Positions 1 to 9,890 of a stretch of 35,635 nt of DNA are shown here, in pieces. The position numbers and the translations under genes are program-made. The DNA comes from an uncultured Clostridia bacterium. GTDB lineage: Bacteria > Bacillota_A > Clostridia > TANB77 > CAG-508. Every line of letters starts with the position of its first letter. The first letter of the stretch is position 1. Location of the stretch: positions 1-35,635 of the forward strand of contig CANBLA010000001.1 of assembly GCA_947369305.1 (NCBI GenBank). The letters are read 5' to 3'. Below the pieces are notes generated by a model. The model worked only from the letters and a program-made list of their open reading frames with translations. It was not told the origin of the DNA and did no database searches.

Positions 1-977
1 TATTAGAAGAGGAGAGAGCAGATATTTTAATTTGTGTTGATTACGATGAGCATGCCGATCATAGAGCATTACATTTGAGTTTTGAAAGGGCAATGGGGAA
101 GATGTTAAATCAATACACTACGTATCATCCAGTTGTATTAAAAGCATTTGCCTATCCAACGGAATTTTTTGGTGTGGATGATTTTAAGACCCATCGTTTG
201 TTAAGAACAAAATTCAACAAAAATGCAGTATCGCTTTATGATTGTTATAATCCATATTATGATTGGAAAAATAGAATTAGTATGGATATTTCGTTTGTTG
301 TAAAAAATAAATTTTTGTTATGCAATCCATTATTTAAGGCTATGACAAAACATGTCAGCCAGTCTATTTATAGTAGAGTTTATCGAATTATCAATAGTGA
401 TCAAGTCTTTTTTTCAAGAAGAACAGATAATTTATTATATGGTTCTAAATTAAGCTCTTCTTCTGGAGAGATTAGCTATTTAAAGGATTTTATGTTGTTT
501 GATAGTTCTAATATTCTGGAAGGTGAGACGAAACCGGAAATTATGGATTTGGGTTATATGGAATTTGCTTGTGAAGATGAGGAAAAAAGGATACAAATCA
601 TATTTGATGAAAAAGTAGATATTGATGAAATTAACATCTATCAGTATGTCAAGTGTAAAACAAATAAGACGAAAGTAAGATTAATAGCAGATGAAAAAGA
701 AAGCACTTTTTCAATTGAACTGAAAAATTACATTTATCAACTGAGAGATTTGAGATTAAAACAAATTCAAAAATTAGAACTGATTTTTGACAAGCAGGAT
801 GATTTAAAATTAACAGAACTGGAAGTCTTTTCACATAGTTTAAAAAATATGCTGATAGAGGAAGATAAACCATTGGATAATACAATTTTAGATAAAATAA
901 TTTTTAAAATTGATGATGGAATTATTTTTGTGTATAAATGTTTATTTAAGATATTACGTACATTATTTAGAAAGTAA
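1..977 (+). CDS. PIG-L (LmbE-like) deacetylase family protein, 5' truncated by the window edge
   Basis: The reading frame is open from base 3 to the stop at 975-977, so the gene starts before the window. The first visible residues include DEHADHRAL, which resembles the HxDHR metal-binding/catalytic motif in the C-terminal half of PIG-L/LmbE N-acetylglucosaminyl deacetylases. An internal TTG at base 75 lies behind this motif and is not a credible start. About 200 residues of less conserved sequence follow; residues encoded by roughly 520-840 look like a beta-rich discoidin/F5-8-type carbohydrate-binding region (inference from pattern only). It ends 13 bases before a glycosyltransferase and probably deacetylates a sugar of the same surface polymer. 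Family call fair; substrate unknown. Confidence 0.6.
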   Translation, partial: LEEERADILICVDYDEHADHRALHLSFERAMGKMLNQYTTYHPVVLKAFAYPTEFFGVDDFKTHRLLRTKFNKNAVSLYDCYNPYYDWKNRISMDISFVVKNKFLLCNPLFKAMTKHVSQSIYSRVYRIINSDQVFFSRRTDNLLYGSKLSSSSGEISYLKDFMLFDSSNILEGETKPEIMDLGYMEFACEDEEKRIQIIFDEKVDIDEINIYQYVKCKTNKTKVRLIADEKESTFSIELKNYIYQLRDLRLKQIQKLELIFDKQDDLKLTELEVFSHSLKNMLIEEDKPLDNTILDKIIFKIDDGIIFVYKCLFKILRTLFRK

Positions 978-990
978 AGAGAGGAAGAAA

Positions 991-2181
991 ATGAAAAAGA
1001 AAAAGGTACTCTTTATTATGGAATCATTGAGAATTGGAGGAGCAGAAAAAAGCTTGCTTACGATTTTATCAATGCTAGATTATGAGAAATATGATGTTGA
1101 TTTGTTTTTATTTGAACCAGAAGGGGATTTTATTGAGTTTTTGCCACGAGAAGTAAATCTTTTGAAATCATCTGAAAATTATAAAATTTTTAGCCAAAAT
1201 AGAAAGTTTGCTCCTCTTAAATTTCTTTTAAAACTAGATTTTAAAAGGTTTTATCATAGTTTCATGTATTTGGTGAAATGTTTGTATGGTAAATTAATGG
1301 GAAAATTTTATATTGGTTGGGAACATGTGCAATATATGTTTGATAATTTTAGAGAAGAGTATGATACATCCATTGGTTTTCTTGAAAGAAAGACAATTTA
1401 TTTTAATGTAGATAAAGTTAAGGCAAAAAATAAAATTGGTTTTATTCATACAGATTATAGTAAGTATCCATATGATTATAAGAGCGATAAAAAGTATTTT
1501 GCCAAGTATAATAAAATTGCAACAGTATCAGAACATGCAAAAAACTCATTAATTAGTATTTTTCCAGAATATGAGGAAAAGTTTTTAGTGATTAAAAATA
1601 TGGTTTCTAAAAAAATAATTGAGCAAATGGCAGAAGAAAAATTGGATATAGAGAAAAATGAGAAGGTGATGCTGGTTACAGTAGGAAGATTAGTACCAGA
1701 AAAAGGGTTAGAAAATGCAATTACTGTATGTAATATGTTGATAGAGCACAATTATGATGTGAAATGGTATATAATTGGAGATGGAGTTGAAAAGGAAAAT
1801 TTAAAAAAGAAAATAATAGAATATGATTTGCAAGATAAGTTTATTTTGTTAGGAGCGCAGAAAAATCCATATAAATGGATGAAAAATTGTGATATATATG
1901 TTCAAACATCGAAAATTGAAGGTTTTGGAATAACTGTTTATGAGGCAAAAATGTTAGCCAAACCAATCGTAGTAAGTGAAATTCCTGCTTTTCAAGAACA
2001 AATTTTAAATGGGGTCAATGGATATCTTGCCAAAAACAACGAAATCATGTATAATAAAATAGTAGAGATAATTGAAAATAAAGATGGAATAGCAGAACAA
2101 TTTGTAGAAAATTTGAAAGAAGAAAATAATAGGGAAAATAAGGAAGAGTTAGAAAAATTGTATGAGGTAATGGATGGGTAA
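991..2181 (+). CDS. Glycosyltransferase family 4 (GT-B fold)
   Basis: A 396-residue protein. The start at 991 is chosen because GAGAGGAAG lies just upstream and the product then begins MKKKKVLFIMESLRIGGAEK, the usual N-terminus with the GGAE glycine-rich loop. The frame is open upstream as far as 910, but that start would overlap the previous gene. The C-terminal half has VTVGRLVPEKGLENAI and later EGFGITVYEAKMLAKPIV, the nucleotide-sugar-binding E-x7-E region of retaining GT4 enzymes. It should add a sugar from a nucleotide donor to a lipid-linked intermediate on the cytoplasmic face. Its stop overlaps the start of the next glycosyltransferase by 8 bases, indicating translational coupling. 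Confidence 0.85.
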   Translation: MKKKKVLFIMESLRIGGAEKSLLTILSMLDYEKYDVDLFLFEPEGDFIEFLPREVNLLKSSENYKIFSQNRKFAPLKFLLKLDFKRFYHSFMYLVKCLYGKLMGKFYIGWEHVQYMFDNFREEYDTSIGFLERKTIYFNVDKVKAKNKIGFIHTDYSKYPYDYKSDKKYFAKYNKIATVSEHAKNSLISIFPEYEEKFLVIKNMVSKKIIEQMAEEKLDIEKNEKVMLVTVGRLVPEKGLENAITVCNMLIEHNYDVKWYIIGDGVEKENLKKKIIEYDLQDKFILLGAQKNPYKWMKNCDIYVQTSKIEGFGITVYEAKMLAKPIVVSEIPAFQEQILNGVNGYLAKNNEIMYNKIVEIIENKDGIAEQFVENLKEENNRENKEELEKLYEVMDG

Positions 2182-3326
2182 ATTAAAACGATGGATAAAA
2201 AAAATAGTTGTGATGTTAATTGAATTAATGCTACCAATCATTTCAAAAATTGAATACAAAGCAGATGTTGAAAAGGCCAAAAGTCAAATTTTTCAGTTTG
2301 ATATTGGGAAAGAGATTTATAATGAAGAAAGTTTAAAAAGAGAAGTAAATTTTGATGATTTGATTGATTTGAGTATTATTATTCCTATTTTTAATGCAGA
2401 GAAAACCTTGGAAATGTGTTTGAATTCTATTATAAATCAAAAAACGCAATATACATTTGAGGTAATTTTAGTAAACGATGGTTCTACAGATGCTTCAAAT
2501 GAGATTTTAAAGGATTATGAGCAAAAATATAGTCAGATAATTGTGTTAGAACAAGAAAATGGAGGGGCTGGAAAAGCAAGAAACACGGGAATAAACCATG
2601 CTAGACGGAACGTATATTGGTTTTATCGATAGTGATGATTATGTAGAGACAAATTATGTAGAAAAATTGTTATTAAGAGCTTTTGAGAATAAAGCAGATA
2701 TGGTAAAATGCGGTTATTATTGGGAAATGTTGAATGGAAAAGAAAAACATAAAATTTTGCATCAAAATTTGTCTGTGGAGAATGGATTGAGAAATGAAAT
2801 ATTGGAACTTGATGGATTTGTTTGGGGAGCTGTAATAAAAAATAGTTTATTTGATAATTTTCGATTTTCAGAAAATTTTTGGTATGAAGATATGATTACG
2901 AGAGTGATTATTTACAGAAAATGTAAGAGATTTGACTTTTTAAATGAGCCATTATATCATTATATTCAGCATGAGACGAATATTTCAAAAAAAGTTGAAA
3001 AAAATGCAGATGAAAAGTGCTTAGATCAATATTTTTTAGCATTAAAGTTATATGATTTATCCAATAAAATTGGATTAAAAAATGATGAAGTTTTATATAA
3101 AATTTTACAAAATGAGTTTGGAACTATGTTGTGGTCTCGAACGAGAGGATTGGATGAAAAGATTAGGAAACAAGTATTTTTATGTGCGTGTGATTTTATG
3201 AAACAATTTGATAATCACTGTAAAGTGAATTTGAATCAGTACGAAAAATATTTTGAAATTGCATTTAGGAAATATAATTATATAGTATGGAAATTACTTA
3301 GTAAAGCAATTAGATTTCGTATGTAA
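2174..3326 (+). CDS. Glycosyltransferase family 2, interrupted by one extra C (in-frame CGG at 2606)
   Basis: Read as two frames joined at 2606 this is one 383-residue GT2 enzyme (1152 coding bases once one base is skipped). Residues 1-144 carry the nucleotide-binding part: LSIIIPIFNAE near 67-76, VNDGSTD with D102, and GGAGKARNTG near 130-139. The second frame begins GTYIGFIDSDDYV, whose DSDD (about 152-155) is the metal-binding DxD of the same fold, so the two halves abut without missing residues. In the zero frame translation would stop at TAG 2630-2632. The neighbouring gene 3353-4282 has the same motif order with no break (TGKYIGFVDSDD), which fixes the break as directly before a Gly codon. 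Either a pseudogene or a recoded gene; see the CGG findings. Confidence 0.8.
2606..2609 (+). other. Putative +1 recoding site, CGGA read as Gly (glycosyltransferase)
   Basis: The zero frame reads AGA CGG AAC GTA and then hits a stop eight codons after the CGG. Skipping C2606 gives AGA GGA ACG TAT, that is R-G-T-Y, matching the GKYIGF motif of the neighbouring homologue. Gly would be residue 145. Confidence 0.6.
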
Positions 3327-3352
3327 TGTGTGAAATTGGAGGAATAATTTAG

Positions 3353-4282
3353 GTGAATGATAATTTGATAAGTGTAATTGTACCAGTCTATAATATAGAG
3401 GAGTATTTGGATAAATGTGTGGAAAGTATTATAAAACAAACGCATGAGAATTTAGAAATACTTTTGATTGATGATGGTTCAACGGATCATTCAGGAAAAA
3501 AATGTGACGAATGGGCGAAAAAGGATTATAGGGTGAAAGTAATTCATAAAGAAAATGGTGGAGTATCTAGCGCTAGAAATGTTGGACTAGAAATAGCGAC
3601 TGGAAAATATATTGGCTTTGTGGATAGTGATGACTGTATTAATGAAAATATGTATAAAAAACTAATGAATCAGATGATTGAGACAAATTCAGACATGTGC
3701 TTTTGTAATTATGTTTATATCAACAATAAGGAAAATACAACGGTTAATACACAATTGTTTTGCGAAAAAAAGAATGATAAAAATACAATTATGAAAAAGA
3801 TGTTTGAATGTAAGAATGCTAATTTTGCTGTATGGAATAAATTGATAAAAAGAGAATTCTTGAAAAATATCAGATTTGATGAATCCATAAAAATTTATGA
3901 AGATGCTGTGTTTAATTTTGAATGTTTAGATAAGATGGAAACAATTGCTTTTGTAGAAGAGTATTTATATTTTTATGAAGTAGGAAGAGAAAGTAGTGCA
4001 TTACATAAGTTTAATTTACCCAAAAAAATAACAATGCTAGATGCTATGATAAAAATAGATCAAATTTTAGAAAAAAATAATCTTGATATTAAAGAAAGAT
4101 TTTATCAGCAAGCTGAATTTATTGGTAAAATACATTTATATGAAAAATTGGCTAAAAAAGAGAACTTAACAATTGATTTTACCAAGTATAAAAAAATAGC
4201 CAAAGAGTATATAAAAAATGGATTGTTAAGACAAAAAATTGGGTTGAAAAATAGATTAAAAGTATTATTTTTTATGAAATAG
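3353..4282 (+). CDS. Glycosyltransferase family 2 (GT-A fold)
   Basis: A 309-residue GT2 enzyme with an intact frame. The start is GTG at 3353, preceded at good spacing by TTGGAGGA; the nearby ATG at 3357 is out of frame. Motifs in order are ISVIVPVYN (6-14), LLIDDGSTD (about 37-45), NGGVSSARNVGL (68-79) and GFVDSDD (88-94), the metal-binding DxD. This is the normal N-terminal catalytic domain of bacterial capsule and teichoic-acid glycosyltransferases, followed by a shorter, variable acceptor-binding region. It lies 26 bases after the previous GT2 and 24 bases before licD, so it is in the same operon. Donor and acceptor sugars cannot be told from the sequence. Confidence 0.88.
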   Translation: MNDNLISVIVPVYNIEEYLDKCVESIIKQTHENLEILLIDDGSTDHSGKKCDEWAKKDYRVKVIHKENGGVSSARNVGLEIATGKYIGFVDSDDCINENMYKKLMNQMIETNSDMCFCNYVYINNKENTTVNTQLFCEKKNDKNTIMKKMFECKNANFAVWNKLIKREFLKNIRFDESIKIYEDAVFNFECLDKMETIAFVEEYLYFYEVGRESSALHKFNLPKKITMLDAMIKIDQILEKNNLDIKERFYQQAEFIGKIHLYEKLAKKENLTIDFTKYKKIAKEYIKNGLLRQKIGLKNRLKVLFFMK

Positions 4283-4306
4283 AATGGATAAAAAGGAGTA
4301 AATTTT

Positions 4307-5137
4307 ATGGAGAAAAAATATTTATCATTACGAGAAATACAAAAAGAAGAGTTAGAAATTTTAAAAAAAGTAATACAATTCTTTGAGAAAAATGGAATTC
4401 AATATTATGTTGCATATGGCACATTATTAGGTGCAGTTCGTCATAAAGGCTTTATTCCTTGGGATGATGATATTGATTTAGTAATAGCACGTCCAGAATA
4501 TAATCGATTGGTAGAGATTTTAAAAAAAGACAATCGTATTGCTGAAAATATTGAAGCAATTGGTTGGGAAATTTCAAATTCAGATAGTCCGTATTTAAAA
4601 ATTGTCAATAAAAATATTGCAGTTGAAGCAAAACTAGCATATGATACAAATTTATGGATTGATATTTTTCCATTAGATGGTTTGCCAGAAAAAGAAGATA
4701 TAAAGCAATATTTAAAAAAAATAGAATTTTATAGATCACTTTTTTGCTGGAAAAGAAGTCAGGTAAGAAAATTGAAAATCTATTCTTCAAACAAATTAAA
4801 GAAATTTTTAAAGATGCTTATAACGAAATGTTTTAAAATAGTGAATTATAATAAATTGATTGAAAAATACATTCAGTATTGTTCTAAATATGATTTTGAA
4901 CAAAGTGAATATGTTGATAATACTATTTGGAAGTGGGATAGTTCTCCGAATAAAAAAATCAATAAGCAATTATTATTACAAAATGCATTATATGATTTTG
5001 AAGGCTTAAAGATAAATGGTGTGCGAGATTACGATACTGTTTTGAAAAAAGATTATGGAAATTATATGGAATTACCGCCAGAAGAAAAAAGAGAAACACA
5101 TGAGTTTAAGGCTTGGAAAGTAAAAGAAGAATATTAG
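4307..5137 (+). CDS. LicD-family phosphotransferase
   Basis: A 276-residue protein with the LicD signature at about residues 38-57: GTLLGAVRH followed by GFIPWDDDID, the Asp cluster that binds metal and the CDP-linked donor. The ribosome site AAAAGGAG precedes the ATG. LicD enzymes transfer a phospho-substituent (phosphocholine in Streptococcus and Haemophilus; other CDP-activated groups in other capsules) onto a glycan. A cytidylyltransferase-domain protein lies downstream at 9891, so the two probably form a make-and-transfer pair. No choline kinase or choline transporter is visible, so the transferred group need not be choline. Confidence 0.85.
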   Translation: MEKKYLSLREIQKEELEILKKVIQFFEKNGIQYYVAYGTLLGAVRHKGFIPWDDDIDLVIARPEYNRLVEILKKDNRIAENIEAIGWEISNSDSPYLKIVNKNIAVEAKLAYDTNLWIDIFPLDGLPEKEDIKQYLKKIEFYRSLFCWKRSQVRKLKIYSSNKLKKFLKMLITKCFKIVNYNKLIEKYIQYCSKYDFEQSEYVDNTIWKWDSSPNKKINKQLLLQNALYDFEGLKINGVRDYDTVLKKDYGNYMELPPEEKRETHEFKAWKVKEEY

Positions 5138-5204
5138 AATTTTAAATAGAATAGATGATTTAATTTTTTGTTATCAGAATAGATAAAAATTAGGAGTTAG
5201 AGTT

Positions 5205-6515
5205 ATGCAGGAAGTAAAAAAATTGTTAAAAAATATAATAAAAAAGTGCATTCCCAAGACAGTAAAAGAAGAACTTGTTTTTAGAAAAGAAATTAATACA
5301 TATAGAAAGTCATTAAAAAAGATTGAAAGTCAGGAAAAATCAAATAACCTCAAAATTGCATTTATTCTTCAATTTCCAGAAACTTGGAATTCGCTGAAAA
5401 CAGTATATGAATCTGCAAAAAAAATGGGACTGAATCCATTGATCGTTTGTGTTCCAAAGCCTAAAAGTACTAGTACACTTATATATGAAGCTAGTGAAGA
5501 TGGTGTTAATGAAGCATATGAGATGTTAAAAAAAGAAAATGTGAATGCAATAAATACTAAACTGGAAGAGGGAAATTGGTTTAATTTAAGAGAATATAAT
5601 CCAGATTATGTTTTTTATACAAGACCTTATAATACTCAATATCCAGATGAATATAAAAGTAATACAGTTTGTCAATATGCAAAAATATGTTATATACCAT
5701 ATGGTTTTACATTAAATGGTGGAGTGATTTTTAATAGTGTTTTTAAAGCTAACTTTTTATTACAAACTTATGTGACTTTTGTTCAAAGTAAAAATTTATT
5801 AAAAAAAGTAAAAAATTCTTATCTGTGTCAATATTTATTCAAACACAATAAATTTGAATATTTGGGATTTCCTAGATTTGATTTATTATACCCAAATAGT
5901 TCTTGTGATAAAAATTGGAATAAGGAAAATATTACGATTACATGGATGCCACGTTGGGAATTTAATACTACGATTAAAGGTCAGAAATGCAGTCATTTTT
6001 TAGAATATTATGATAAATTTATAGAATTTATGAAAATGCATCGAGAATTAAATTTTATTTTTAGACCACATCCATTAATGTTTGAAACTTTAATAGAGGA
6101 AAAAATAAAGACACAAGAAGAAATAAAAGAAATAAAAAAAGAAATGTCAAGCATTAGTAATTTGAATATAGATTATGAAAAAGATTATTTACCAACTTTA
6201 AAGAAAACAGATATATTAGTAGCAGATACTACGTCTTTATTAATGGAATTTTTTGCAACAGGAAAACCAATTATTTTATCAGATAATGCTAAAGGGTATT
6301 TAGAAGATGGAAAAATAATGGTTTCTTCCTTATATCAAGTGGAGGTATGGAAGGATGTTGAAAGCAAGTTAAATGACTTGATTAATGGAAATGATGACTT
6401 ATATGAAAAAAGAAGAAAAGCCATGGAGAAAATTATTCCAAAGCAAAGTACAGCTGGGGAAAATATCATAAATTATATAATGAAAGATTATAAAGATAGG
6501 GGAACAAATGGATAA
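5205..6515 (+). CDS. CDP-glycerol glycerophosphotransferase-like protein (TagB/TagF type)
   Basis: A 436-residue protein. Its C-terminal half has FRPHPLMFE (about residue 285) and later YLPTLKKTDILVADTTSLLM followed by EFFATGKPIIL, corresponding to the RxHP and D-x-SS/TS-x3-E motifs of the Glyphos_transf (TagB/TagF) GT-B fold. These enzymes transfer polyol-phosphate units from CDP donors to build teichoic-acid-like polymers on the inner membrane face. The N-terminus is Lys-rich and probably membrane-associated. The ATG at 5205 follows TTAGGAG. The stop overlaps the flippase start by 8 bases. The distance from canonical TagF means the donor could be a different CDP compound. Confidence 0.75.
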   Translation: MQEVKKLLKNIIKKCIPKTVKEELVFRKEINTYRKSLKKIESQEKSNNLKIAFILQFPETWNSLKTVYESAKKMGLNPLIVCVPKPKSTSTLIYEASEDGVNEAYEMLKKENVNAINTKLEEGNWFNLREYNPDYVFYTRPYNTQYPDEYKSNTVCQYAKICYIPYGFTLNGGVIFNSVFKANFLLQTYVTFVQSKNLLKKVKNSYLCQYLFKHNKFEYLGFPRFDLLYPNSSCDKNWNKENITITWMPRWEFNTTIKGQKCSHFLEYYDKFIEFMKMHRELNFIFRPHPLMFETLIEEKIKTQEEIKEIKKEMSSISNLNIDYEKDYLPTLKKTDILVADTTSLLMEFFATGKPIILSDNAKGYLEDGKIMVSSLYQVEVWKDVESKLNDLINGNDDLYEKRRKAMEKIIPKQSTAGENIINYIMKDYKDRGTNG

Positions 6516-7962
6516 TAATGAACAAATAAAATCTAAAACAATATCAGGTTTTTTTTGGCGATTTGCTGAAAGATGTGGAGCTCAAGTGGTTTCTTTGGTT
6601 GTTTCAATTGTATTAGCTAGATTATTAGAACCTACAGATTACGGTATTATTAGTATGGTAGCAATATTTATTACAATTAGCCAAGTATTTGTAGATAGTG
6701 GAATGGGAAGTGCATTAGTCCAAAAAAAAGATGCAGGTGATTTAGAGTTTTCGAGTGTTTTTTATTTTAATATAGTAATGTGTGCAGGCATTTACGGGAT
6801 TCTATTTGTAACAGCACCAATTATTGCAAAATTTTATGAGAATGAGCAGCTAACATCTGTTATTAGAGTATTAAGCTTAACAGTTGTAATTTCATCGTTA
6901 AAAAATGTTCAACAAGCCTATGTGTCAAAAAAAATGCTTTTTAAGAGATTTTTCTTTGCAACACTAGGAGGAACAATTATGGCAGCAGTTATAGGAATCT
7001 ATATGGCATTTAAAGGATATGGCGTTTGGGCACTTGTTGCTCAGCAATTAACAAATTCAATAATAGATACAATAATATTGTGGATTACAGTTAAATGGCG
7101 TCCTAAAAAGATGTTTTCATTTAAAAAATTAAAAGAATTATTTTCATTTGGCTGGAAGTTATTGGTTTCTTCAGTACTTCATTCAGTTTATGGTAACCTT
7201 AGAGAATTGATAATAGGAAAACTATACTCATCAGCGGATTTAGCATATTATAATAAAGGAACCCAATTTCCGAATTTGATTGTTAGTAATATTAATTCAT
7301 CAATTGATAGTGTTTTGTTACCTGCTATGTCACAAGAACAAAAGAATGTAGAAAAAGTAAAAAAAATGACAAGAAGAGCTATAAAAACCAGTAGTTATAT
7401 TATGTGGCCACTAATGCTTGGCTTGGCAGTAGTAGCAAAACCATTAGTAAATTTACTTTTAACAGAAAAATGGAGTCAAACAGTTATTTTTCTACAGATA
7501 TTTTGTTTAGTATATGTATTTGAACCAATACAGACAGCAAATTTAAATGCAATTAAAGCACTTGGAAGAAGTGATATATTTTTAAAATTAGAAGTTGTCA
7601 AAAAAATAATGGGGATTATTATATTACTATGTACAATGAATTTTGGAGTATTAGCAATAGCATTAGGAATGTTGTTCTATACAGTTTTTGTGGCTAGTAT
7701 TATGAACTCATTTCCAAATAAAAAATTATTAAACTATGGCTATATAGAACAAATAAAAGATATTTTACCAGCTATATTTTTAGCTATTTTTATGGTGATT
7801 ATTATATATCCGATTTCATACCTTGCATTAAATGATATTAGTATTTTGATTCTGCAAATTGTAATTGGTGGAGTAGTTTATGTATTAGGCTCTAAACTAT
7901 TTGAATTGGAGACATTTAATTATATTGTGGGAATATTGAAAAATAAACTTGAAAGAAAATAA
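6508..7962 (+). CDS. Polysaccharide flippase (Wzx/WzxC-like, MOP superfamily)
   Basis: A 484-residue, very hydrophobic protein with roughly 12-14 predicted membrane segments by eye. The N-terminal region (SGFFWRFAERCGAQVVSLVV, ARLLEPTDYGI) is typical of the oligosaccharide flippase family, in which a conserved Arg-Leu-Pro/Glu-x-x-Tyr-Gly segment follows the first helix. It should move undecaprenyl-linked repeat units across the cytoplasmic membrane. The ATG at 6508 overlaps the preceding gene and follows ATAGGGG. It closes the polymer-assembly part of the cluster; the next genes look like precursor synthesis. Confidence 0.88.
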   Translation: MDNNEQIKSKTISGFFWRFAERCGAQVVSLVVSIVLARLLEPTDYGIISMVAIFITISQVFVDSGMGSALVQKKDAGDLEFSSVFYFNIVMCAGIYGILFVTAPIIAKFYENEQLTSVIRVLSLTVVISSLKNVQQAYVSKKMLFKRFFFATLGGTIMAAVIGIYMAFKGYGVWALVAQQLTNSIIDTIILWITVKWRPKKMFSFKKLKELFSFGWKLLVSSVLHSVYGNLRELIIGKLYSSADLAYYNKGTQFPNLIVSNINSSIDSVLLPAMSQEQKNVEKVKKMTRRAIKTSSYIMWPLMLGLAVVAKPLVNLLLTEKWSQTVIFLQIFCLVYVFEPIQTANLNAIKALGRSDIFLKLEVVKKIMGIIILLCTMNFGVLAIALGMLFYTVFVASIMNSFPNKKLLNYGYIEQIKDILPAIFLAIFMVIIIYPISYLALNDISILILQIVIGGVVYVLGSKLFELETFNYIVGILKNKLERK

Positions 7963-7984
7963 TAGAGTATAGGAGGATGTGAAA

Positions 7985-8794
7985 ATGCTTATTAAATGCA
8001 AAAGTATTGATGATGAGAAAAAAATAAATGAATATATAGGTAATAATTATGATAAATGTTTGTATTTATATTTGGATTTTGAAAAATATAAATTTTCAAA
8101 CCCAAATGTTAGCATATGGATACAGACAAATAATTCTATCATAACTTCAATAATTCTTAAATATTATTCAGGGATGCATATTTTTTCGAATCATTGTGAT
8201 TATGATGTAGAAGAAATAAAAAACTTAATAGATAAAGAAAAACCTACCATGATATGTGGAGAAAAAACTATTGTATGTGACATTTATAAAAATTTGGATA
8301 TATCAAATTATTTGATTGAGACGGGTTGGGTTAGAAGATTGTCGACAACGAGAGATTTTGATAGAACAGATGTTGAGCTTGCTAAAGAAGAGGATTTCTA
8401 TCAAATAGCAAAATTATTGTATCAAGATGAAGATTTAGGCAGTTCATATGAATTAGAAGATTTAAAAGAACAAATGATTAATCGAAACAAAGAAGGATAT
8501 GCAAGAAACTATATAATCAGAAAAGATGGAAAGGTTGTTTCACATGCTGGAACTGGAGCTGAAAATAAAAAGGTTGCAATGTTGAGTTATGTGATTACAG
8601 ATGAAAATTATAGGGGAAAAGGTTATGCACAAAAGTTGTGTAGTGCAGTTTGTCAAGATTTAATTGAGGAAGGAAAAGAAGTATTTTTAGTAAATTATTC
8701 AACAGAATCTACTAGATTATATGATAAACTTGGATTTAAGGTATGTTGTGAATGGGGAAAAATATTTTTAGATTTAAAGAAACAAAGTAAGTGA
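7985..8794 (+). CDS. GNAT-family N-acetyltransferase with an N-terminal extension
   Basis: A 269-residue protein. I chose ATG 7985, eight bases after AGGAGG (7971-7976); an in-frame GTG at 7979 is only two bases from that site and is unlikely. The C-terminal 110 residues form a GNAT domain with [17 protein letters not shown], the acetyl-CoA pyrophosphate-binding motif A (RGKGYA), and a closing LYDKLGFK segment. The N-terminal 130 residues are not recognised. The gene is followed immediately by an aminotransferase, an arrangement often seen when an amino group is made and then acylated, so it may acetylate the product of its neighbour; that is inference. Confidence 0.75.
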   Translation: MLIKCKSIDDEKKINEYIGNNYDKCLYLYLDFEKYKFSNPNVSIWIQTNNSIITSIILKYYSGMHIFSNHCDYDVEEIKNLIDKEKPTMICGEKTIVCDIYKNLDISNYLIETGWVRRLSTTRDFDRTDVELAKEEDFYQIAKLLYQDEDLGSSYELEDLKEQMINRNKEGYARNYIIRKDGKVVSHAGTGAENKKVAMLSYVITDENYRGKGYAQKLCSAVCQDLIEEGKEVFLVNYSTESTRLYDKLGFKVCCEWGKIFLDLKKQSK

Positions 8795-8805
8795 GGATGA
8801 TTATT

Positions 8806-9879
8806 ATGTTAAATTTTACAGTAGGTCCAGTACAAATGGATGAAGAAATCAGAAAAATTGGATATGAACAAATTCCATATTTTAGGACAACAGAATTTTC
8901 TAATTTAATGTTTGAAAATGAAAGTTATATAAAAAGATTTGCTAATGCTCCAGAAAATTCAAGAGTAGTATTTATTACAGGTTCAGGAACTGCTTCAATG
9001 GAGGCAACTGTAATGAATGTGTTTAATGAAAGTGATAAAGTTTTAATTGTCAATGGAGGTAGTTTTGGACATAGGTTCGTAGAACTTTGCAATCTACATA
9101 AAATACAATATACAGAAATTAATCTAAAATTTGGTCAAACCTTAACAGAGAATATGCTAAAAGAATATGATAATAAAGGATATACTGGTTTTTTAGTAAA
9201 CATATGTGAAACTTCAACAGGTATTTTTTATGATATTGATATAATTAGTGAATTTTGTAAAAGAAACAACTTATTTTTAGTAGTAGATGCTATTAGTTCT
9301 TTTTTAGCAAATCCATTTGATATGGAAAAAAATAATGTTGGAGTAATGATAACAGGTTCTCAAAAAGCATTGGCTTGTCCTCCAGGAATATCAATAATAG
9401 TTCTTTCTCCAGAAGGATTAAAAAGAGTAAATAAAAATTGTTCAAATTGTATGTATTTTGACTTAAAAATTGCATTACAAGATGGAGAAAGAGGACAAAC
9501 TCCATTTACACCAGCAGTTGGTACGCTTATACAAATAAATACACGATTAAAGGGAATAGAAAAAAATGGTGGATTTCAAACAGAAATAGAAAGAGTTTCA
9601 AACTTAGCTAAGGATTTTAGAGATAGAATTAAAGATTTGCCTTTAGAGATAACATCAAGTTCACTTTCCAATTCTGTAACACCAATACATCCTTTAAATG
9701 TTTCTGCCTATAGTATTTTTACAATATTAAAAGAAGAATATGATATATGGATATGCCCAAATGGAGGAGAATTGAAAGATAAACTATTTAGAGTTGGACA
9801 TATTGGAGATTTAACAATTGATGATAATAAAATATTAGTGGAAGCATTAAAAGATATGAAAGAAAGAAATTTATTATAA
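8806..9879 (+). CDS. Class V PLP-dependent aminotransferase (serine-pyruvate/alanine-glyoxylate/PhnW-like)
   Basis: A 357-residue fold-type I PLP enzyme. The start ATG 8806 gives [11 protein letters not shown], the family N-terminus (FTxGPv); GTG 8791 and ATG 8797 are in frame but lie before or on the GAGG ribosome site. Visible motifs: [14 protein letters not shown] (PLP phosphate-binding turn), [11 protein letters not shown] (Asp contacting the PLP pyridine nitrogen) and [12 protein letters not shown], in which the Lys forms the Schiff base. The closest biochemical groups are alanine-glyoxylate and 2-aminoethylphosphonate-pyruvate aminotransferases. In a LicD and cytidylyltransferase context it probably makes an amino-bearing head group. 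No PEP mutase or phosphonopyruvate decarboxylase is in the window, so a phosphonate is only one option. Confidence 0.8.
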   Translation: MLNFTVGPVQMDEEIRKIGYEQIPYFRTTEFSNLMFENESYIKRFANAPENSRVVFITGSGTASMEATVMNVFNESDKVLIVNGGSFGHRFVELCNLHKIQYTEINLKFGQTLTENMLKEYDNKGYTGFLVNICETSTGIFYDIDIISEFCKRNNLFLVVDAISSFLANPFDMEKNNVGVMITGSQKALACPPGISIIVLSPEGLKRVNKNCSNCMYFDLKIALQDGERGQTPFTPAVGTLIQINTRLKGIEKNGGFQTEIERVSNLAKDFRDRIKDLPLEITSSSLSNSVTPIHPLNVSAYSIFTILKEEYDIWICPNGGELKDKLFRVGHIGDLTIDDNKILVEALKDMKERNLL

Positions 9880-9890
9880 GGAGAAAGAGT

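Noticed and set aside
7979..7984. GTG 7979 as the acetyltransferase start
   Set aside because: Only two bases from AGGAGG; ATG 7985 has proper spacing.
8791..8805. GTG 8791 or ATG 8797 as the aminotransferase start
   Set aside because: They lie before or on the GAGG ribosome site; ATG 8806 gives the family N-terminus.
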